Origin: Flavobacteriaceae bacterium
GTDB lineage: Bacteria; Bacteroidota; Bacteroidia; Flavobacteriales; Flavobacteriaceae
Length of the DNA stretch: 11,986 nucleotides
NCBI GenBank assembly: GCA_016763595.1
Contig: JAESTN010000409.1
Location: 1-11,986, forward strand
Direction of reading: 5' to 3'
In this document: piece by piece, positions 8,525 through 11,986 of the stretch
How positions within the stretch are numbered: position 1 is the first letter of the stretch
Layout of the letters: each line of letters starts with the position of its first letter
Position numbers and translations under genes: made by a program
Notes under the pieces: model-generated
Seen by the model: the letters and a program-made list of their open reading frames with translations, nothing else
Told to the model about the DNA's origin: nothing
Databases searched by the model: none

Positions 8525-9715
8525 ATGCCTTTAATTTCAACCAAAGGAAACTTAATGCCAGAATCACCAATTCGTAAATTGGTGCCCTATGCAGAAAATG
8601 CTAAAAAGAGAGGTACAAAAGTGTACCATTTAAATATTGGTCAACCTGATATTAAAACTCCACAAGTTGCTTTAGATGCAATTAAAAACAATACGATCGA
8701 AGTATTGTCTTATGCAAGATCTGAAGGATCGGAAGAATACAGAACTAAGTTAGCTAATTACTATGCTACTAATAATATTTCTGTATCTCCAAATGACATC
8801 GTTGCGACTACCGGTGGGTCTGAGGCATTGCTATTTACAATTGGAAGTATTACAGATCCAGGAGATGAAATTATTATCCCTGAGCCATTTTATGCAAATT
8901 ACAATGGCTTCTCTACTGCTTCTGGAATAACAGTTGTTCCAGTAATATCTGGAATCGATGACAATTTTGCCTTGCCTAAAATTGAAGACTTCGAAAAATT
9001 AATTACCGATAAAACAAAAGCAATATTAATTTGTAACCCTGGAAATCCAACTGGATACTTATATTCTAAGGAAGAAATTCAAAAACTAAAGCAAATCGTT
9101 TTAAAGCACGACTTATTTTTAATTGCTGATGAAGTATATCGTGAGTTTGTATATGATGGTTTAGAACATCACTCAATAATGAGTGAAGATGGATTGGATC
9201 AACATGCAATTATGATTGATTCTGTTTCTAAGCGTTATAGCATGTGTGGAGCAAGAATTGGATGTATTGTTTCTAGGAACGAAGAATTTATTGCAACTGC
9301 AATTAAATTTGCGCAAGCAAGACTAAGTCCACCAACCTATGCGTTATTAGCGAGTGAGGCGGCTTTAGAAACTCCTCAAAGTTATTTTGATGACGTAATT
9401 GAAGAATATGTGGAAAGAAGAAATACTTTAATTTCGGAGTTGCAAAAAGTTGATGGTGTAAAAGTGGCTAGTCCAAAAGGAGCTTTTTATTGTGTTGTTC
9501 AATTACCCGTTAAGGATACTGATGATTTTGCGCAATGGATGTTAGAAAAGTTTGATTTAAATGGAGAAACTGTAATGGTGGCTCCTGCTAGTGGATTCTA
9601 CTCTACTCCTGGTGAAGGAAAAAATCAAGTGCGAATTGCATACGTTTTAAACAAAACTGATTTGAAAAAATCTGTAGAAGTTATCGCTGCAGCATTAAAA
9701 CAATACAATAGTTAA
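8525..9715 (+). CDS. PLP-dependent aminotransferase, class I/II (aspartate aminotransferase-like)
   Basis: A complete 396-residue fold-type I aminotransferase, cytoplasmic, transferring an amino group between an amino acid and a 2-oxoacid with pyridoxal phosphate. Visible landmarks are TTGGSEAL (95-102) for cofactor phosphate contacts, CNPGNPTG (170-177) with the conserved Asn, and ADEVY (201-205) with the Asp that pairs with the pyridine nitrogen and the Tyr contacting its oxygen. The Schiff-base lysine is K236 in DSVSKRYSMCGARIG, and R370 (VRIAYV) is the likely carboxylate-binding arginine. The segment after the lysine has MCG where many relatives have MTG or MPG, a conservative oddity. The closest type is the short prokaryotic aspartate aminotransferase group, but this subgroup includes enzymes for Asp, Ala, aromatic and other donors, so I give no symbol. 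The ATG at 8525 is well placed before MPLISTKGNLMPESPIRKL. murB follows with no gap. Confidence 0.93.
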   Translation: MPLISTKGNLMPESPIRKLVPYAENAKKRGTKVYHLNIGQPDIKTPQVALDAIKNNTIEVLSYARSEGSEEYRTKLANYYATNNISVSPNDIVATTGGSEALLFTIGSITDPGDEIIIPEPFYANYNGFSTASGITVVPVISGIDDNFALPKIEDFEKLITDKTKAILICNPGNPTGYLYSKEEIQKLKQIVLKHDLFLIADEVYREFVYDGLEHHSIMSEDGLDQHAIMIDSVSKRYSMCGARIGCIVSRNEEFIATAIKFAQARLSPPTYALLASEAALETPQSYFDDVIEEYVERRNTLISELQKVDGVKVASPKGAFYCVVQLPVKDTDDFAQWMLEKFDLNGETVMVAPASGFYSTPGEGKNQVRIAYVLNKTDLKKSVEVIAAALKQYNS

Positions 9716-10723
9716 TTGACTATTTTAGAAAACATATCTTTAAAAGAATACAATACGTTTGGCGTAGATTGTTATGCCAAACGTTTTGTTTCTATCACCT
9801 CATTTTACCAACTACAACAGGTATTAAAAAAAGAGCAAGACCTCTTCTTAATTAGTGGCGGTAGTAATATGTTGCTTACAAAAGACATTGATACCCTTGT
9901 TGCTTTTATAAATATCAAAGGAATTTCTATTGATAGAGAGTATGAAGATTCAGTTCATTTAACTGTCAATGCCGGAGAAAACTGGCACGAGTTTGTCTTG
10001 TGGTGTATTTCTCAAGACTTTGGAGGATTAGAAAATCTTTCTTTAATTCCGGGTAATGTTGGGACTTGCCCAATACAGAATATTGGTGCCTATGGTGTAG
10101 AAGTAAAAGACACCATAACCACGGTTGAAGCCCTAGATATTGAAACGGGTAAACGTATTACTTTTTCAAATACTGAATGTGGTTTTGGATATCGAAATTC
10201 CATTTTCAAAAATGAAGCCAAAGGAAAATATATCTTAACTGCTGTTAGCTTTCGGTTAACTAAAAAGAAGCACCAATTAAATACGTCTTATGGAGCCATT
10301 GAAACCGCTTTACAAGAACAAGGTATTTCTAGCCCAACTATAAAAAACATTTCTGCTGCAGTTATTGCAATCAGACAATCGAAACTTCCAGATCCAAAAG
10401 AAATTGGAAATAGCGGGAGTTTCTTCAAAAACCCTGTAATTTCTACAAAACAGTTTTTAGAATTGCAAAAAAACAACCCTACAATTCCGAGTTATAAAAT
10501 ATCTGAAACTGAAACGAAAGTACCTGCTGGTTGGCTGGTTGAGCAATGTGGATTTAAAGGAAAACGTTTTGGCGATGCTGGTGTGCATGAAAAACAAGCA
10601 TTGGTTTTGGTAAATTATGGAAATGCTTCTGGAATTGAGATTTACAATCTTGCAAAGAAAATTCAGCAAACAGTCTTTGACACTTTCAATATACCATTAG
10701 AAATAGAAGTGAATATTATTTAA
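9716..10723 (+). CDS. murB: UDP-N-acetylmuramate dehydrogenase (UDP-N-acetylenolpyruvoylglucosamine reductase)
   Basis: Cytoplasmic FAD enzyme that reduces UDP-GlcNAc-enolpyruvate to UDP-MurNAc with NADPH, the second committed step of peptidoglycan precursor synthesis. At 335 residues it has the type I (E. coli-like) length. The FAD-binding part shows YNTFGVD (12-18), SGGSNMLL (47-54) and the IPGNVGTCPIQNIGAYG stretch (111-127). Active-site residues visible by family pattern are R160 in FGYRNS, S235 in NSGSFFKNP (proton donor), and a Glu in the C-terminal LEIEV (328-332). PAGWLVEQCGFKG (270-282) is also diagnostic. The start must be the TTG at 9716: the codon before it is the in-frame stop of the aminotransferase, the next ATG is near residue 52, and MTILENISLKEYNTFG is the normal MurB N-terminus. 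The two genes therefore sit end to end in one frame, surely in one transcript. The 3' end overlaps the SCO gene by 8 bases. Confidence 0.97.
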   Translation: MTILENISLKEYNTFGVDCYAKRFVSITSFYQLQQVLKKEQDLFLISGGSNMLLTKDIDTLVAFINIKGISIDREYEDSVHLTVNAGENWHEFVLWCISQDFGGLENLSLIPGNVGTCPIQNIGAYGVEVKDTITTVEALDIETGKRITFSNTECGFGYRNSIFKNEAKGKYILTAVSFRLTKKKHQLNTSYGAIETALQEQGISSPTIKNISAAVIAIRQSKLPDPKEIGNSGSFFKNPVISTKQFLELQKNNPTIPSYKISETETKVPAGWLVEQCGFKGKRFGDAGVHEKQALVLVNYGNASGIEIYNLAKKIQQTVFDTFNIPLEIEVNII

Positions 10724-11372
10724 GCTTCTTTTTAAGTAGTTTTATATGCCTTACTATGCGTTCTGTTTCCACAGCTAAAGTACCATTATACACACCTCTT
10801 ATTCTTCCTTTTTTATCTATCAGGATAAAATTTTCTGTATGAATAAAAGCATCCTCGTCTTGAGTCTTGACAAAATCTTCATCTGCAAAATATGCTTTTC
10901 TAGCAATATCGTAAATCTCTTTTTTAGGCCCCGTAACCAAGTTCCATTTTTTAGAATCAACATTATTCTCTAGTGCGTACTCTTTTAAAACGGGTACAGA
11001 GTCTTTGACCGGAGTTACAGAGTGAGACAGTAACAGCACCTCTTTATCATCTTTAAAAGCAGCTTGCAATGCTCCCATGTTTTTAGCGAGCCTCGGACAA
11101 ATGCCAGGACAAGAAGTAAAGAAAAAATCTACTACATATATTTTGCCTTCATACGTTTTGTTGGTTACAGATTTTCCTTCTTGATTTGTAAATTTAAATG
11201 CAGGGATTTTATGAATTGTAGCATACTGTTCTGAAGTTTCAGAAATCCATTCAGGTGTAAACTCGGCCGAATTAAAAAACGGTAAGGTCATTTCTTTGTT
11301 TACTTCTGAAGCTGTATTACAGGCCATAAGTGTACTTAAAGCGAGTACTATATATATATTATTTTTCATCAT
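10716..11372 (-). CDS. SCO1/SenC family copper-binding lipoprotein
   Basis: A 218-residue membrane-anchored thioredoxin-fold protein. The N-terminus is a lipoprotein signal with lipobox LMAC, so C18 is the lipidated residue. The SCO copper site is complete: CPGIC (C88 and C92, in FFFTSCPGICPRL) and the distal His, H178, in the segment FIHTENFILID. SCO proteins bind copper and deliver it to, or reduce, the CuA site of cytochrome c oxidase; some act mainly as thiol-disulfide reductases. The HSVTPVKDS segment (116-124) replaces the usual S-D-P type loop (SxDPxxDT), a common variation in Bacteroidota. The gene begins ATGATG inside the last codons of the MORN lipoprotein gene (14-base overlap), which points to translational coupling. 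Its 3' end overlaps murB tail-to-tail. The family call is firm; whether its partner is an aa3-type oxidase or nitrous oxide reductase cannot be seen here. Confidence 0.95.
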   Translation of the reverse strand: MMKNNIYIVLALSTLMACNTASEVNKEMTLPFFNSAEFTPEWISETSEQYATIHKIPAFKFTNQEGKSVTNKTYEGKIYVVDFFFTSCPGICPRLAKNMGALQAAFKDDKEVLLLSHSVTPVKDSVPVLKEYALENNVDSKKWNLVTGPKKEIYDIARKAYFADEDFVKTQDEDAFIHTENFILIDKKGRIRGVYNGTLAVETERIVRHIKLLKKKLK

Positions 11373-11919
11373 TAGTTTTTACTGAATAACATTTTTTCAA
11401 ACCAATTAACCCAAACCTTTCACCATTTACAACGGTGTAATTTGCTCTAATATTCCCATTTGACAACCACATTTTTTGTGACCCTACTTCTTTTCCATCT
11501 ACATAATTAAATTCCCGAACTAGTTGCCCATTGGCATACCATTCTTTAATGGTACCATGGTATACTCCTTGGTTACTGTATGGATATTCAAATAGTTGCT
11601 GTCCGTTTTCCCTCCATGCTTTATGTATGCCAACTTTAAACCCTTCTTTATAGAAACGAAGTTCTGCTAAAGAGTCATTTTGAAATAATTTTCGCTCTTC
11701 ACCCTCTTTTTTCCCGTTCAAATAGGTTGCCGTATTTTTAGTTTGATTTACTTCATTATAGGATTTCAAAGTCCCATTAAATGGAATATCATTATAATAC
11801 AATACTCCATTCTCAAGACGTAACTGTGTGTTCTCTTCAAATAACACCAACTGTGCTTTTTCGCTTTCTTTACAAGAAATGAGACAACATAAAATCGCTA
11901 TATAAATAAACTGCTTCAA
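11359..11919 (-). CDS. MORN-repeat lipoprotein (YwqK-like)
   Basis: A 186-residue predicted lipoprotein: MKQFIYIAILCCLISC is a compact signal peptide with lipobox LISC and C16 as the acceptor. Residues 47-168 are about five degenerate 23-26-residue repeats of the MORN_2 type. Each has an aromatic/Trp position, an NG turn and a closing Y-x-x-G-K: GIHKAWRENGQQLFEY, GTIKEWYANGQLVREFNYVDGK and GSQKMWLSNGNIRANY are the clearest. Proteins like this are often labelled YwqK-family antitoxin, but no toxin partner is visible and the lipid anchor argues for an envelope role. The start is TTG at 11919; no ATG precedes the signal peptide, and the upstream gene's stop ends 2 bases before it. Its stop codon lies 11 bases into the SCO coding region, so the two are co-translated. 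The operon position suggests a link with copper or oxidase assembly, which is inference only. Confidence 0.85.
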   Translation of the reverse strand: MKQFIYIAILCCLISCKESEKAQLVLFEENTQLRLENGVLYYNDIPFNGTLKSYNEVNQTKNTATYLNGKKEGEERKLFQNDSLAELRFYKEGFKVGIHKAWRENGQQLFEYPYSNQGVYHGTIKEWYANGQLVREFNYVDGKEVGSQKMWLSNGNIRANYTVVNGERFGLIGLKKCYSVKTNDEK

Positions 11920-11921
11920 AT

Positions 11922-11986
11922 TTACTGGGTAATATTTCCTGGAGTTCCATAAAAACCATTTCCGTTTATATATGGATCTTCATTTG
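11922..11986 (-). CDS. C-terminal end of an unidentified upstream gene (cut by window edge)
   Basis: On the minus strand an open frame enters from the right edge and ends with TAA at 11924-11922. The visible 20 residues are Gly/Asn/Pro-rich (for example DPYINGNGFYGTPGN). The stop is 2 bases before the TTG of the MORN lipoprotein gene, the spacing of an operon. The piece is too short to assign. I considered YHYH-domain proteins, which I recall near SCO genes in Flavobacteriaceae, but no diagnostic motif is in view. Coding status rests on spacing and on the absence of any other explanation for this tail. Confidence 0.45.
   Translation of the reverse strand, partial: NEDPYINGNGFYGTPGNITQ

Noticed and set aside
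11359..11919. MORN/YwqK protein as the antitoxin of a toxin-antitoxin pair.
   Set aside because: The protein has a lipoprotein signal peptide, and its coupled neighbour is a SCO copper protein with an intact CPGIC and His site, not a toxin.

Overview
The window looks like an ordinary stretch of chromosome from a member of the Bacteroidota, most likely a marine-type Flavobacteriaceae. The DNA is AT-rich and densely coded. The candidate promoters carry the Bacteroidota-type -7 box (TAnnTTTG) instead of sigma70 boxes, there is little Shine-Dalgarno signal, and several starts are TTG. The protein set also fits: a DUF1573 secreted protein, a retropepsin-PDZ protein, a MORN-repeat lipoprotein and a SCO lipoprotein. 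Genus cannot be decided from what is visible. I see no mobile element, CRISPR array, tRNA, rRNA or prophage gene, and no gap above 300 bases without a gene.

Left part (1-3859, plus strand): the 3' two thirds of a large FAD/iron-sulfur D-2-hydroxyacid dehydrogenase that runs off the left edge, then an MFS transporter, then a small four-helix membrane protein of unknown function. A perfect 38-base palindrome between converging genes closes this block and can terminate transcription in both directions.

Middle part (3878-8353): valS lies on the minus strand and is divergent from a DUF1573 secreted protein on the plus strand. Their promoters appear to overlap in a 64-base gap. The DUF1573 gene converges with a minus-strand secreted tandem aspartyl-protease/PDZ protein, and the two coding regions overlap tail-to-tail by 4 bases.

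Right part (8525-11986): a class I/II aminotransferase and murB form a plus-strand pair in which the murB TTG start directly follows the aminotransferase stop in the same frame. murB overlaps by 8 bases the 3' end of a minus-strand operon. In transcription order that operon holds the last 20 codons of an unidentified gene at the right edge, a MORN-repeat lipoprotein and a SCO-type copper chaperone lipoprotein (14-base overlap).

The genes serve mainly housekeeping roles: tRNA charging, peptidoglycan precursor synthesis, amino-acid metabolism, oxidation of an organic acid, and respiratory copper handling. I found no convincing new multi-gene system. The points most worth a second look are the gene-junction architecture, the forced TTG starts, the single-chain double retropepsin, and the MORN-SCO lipoprotein operon.
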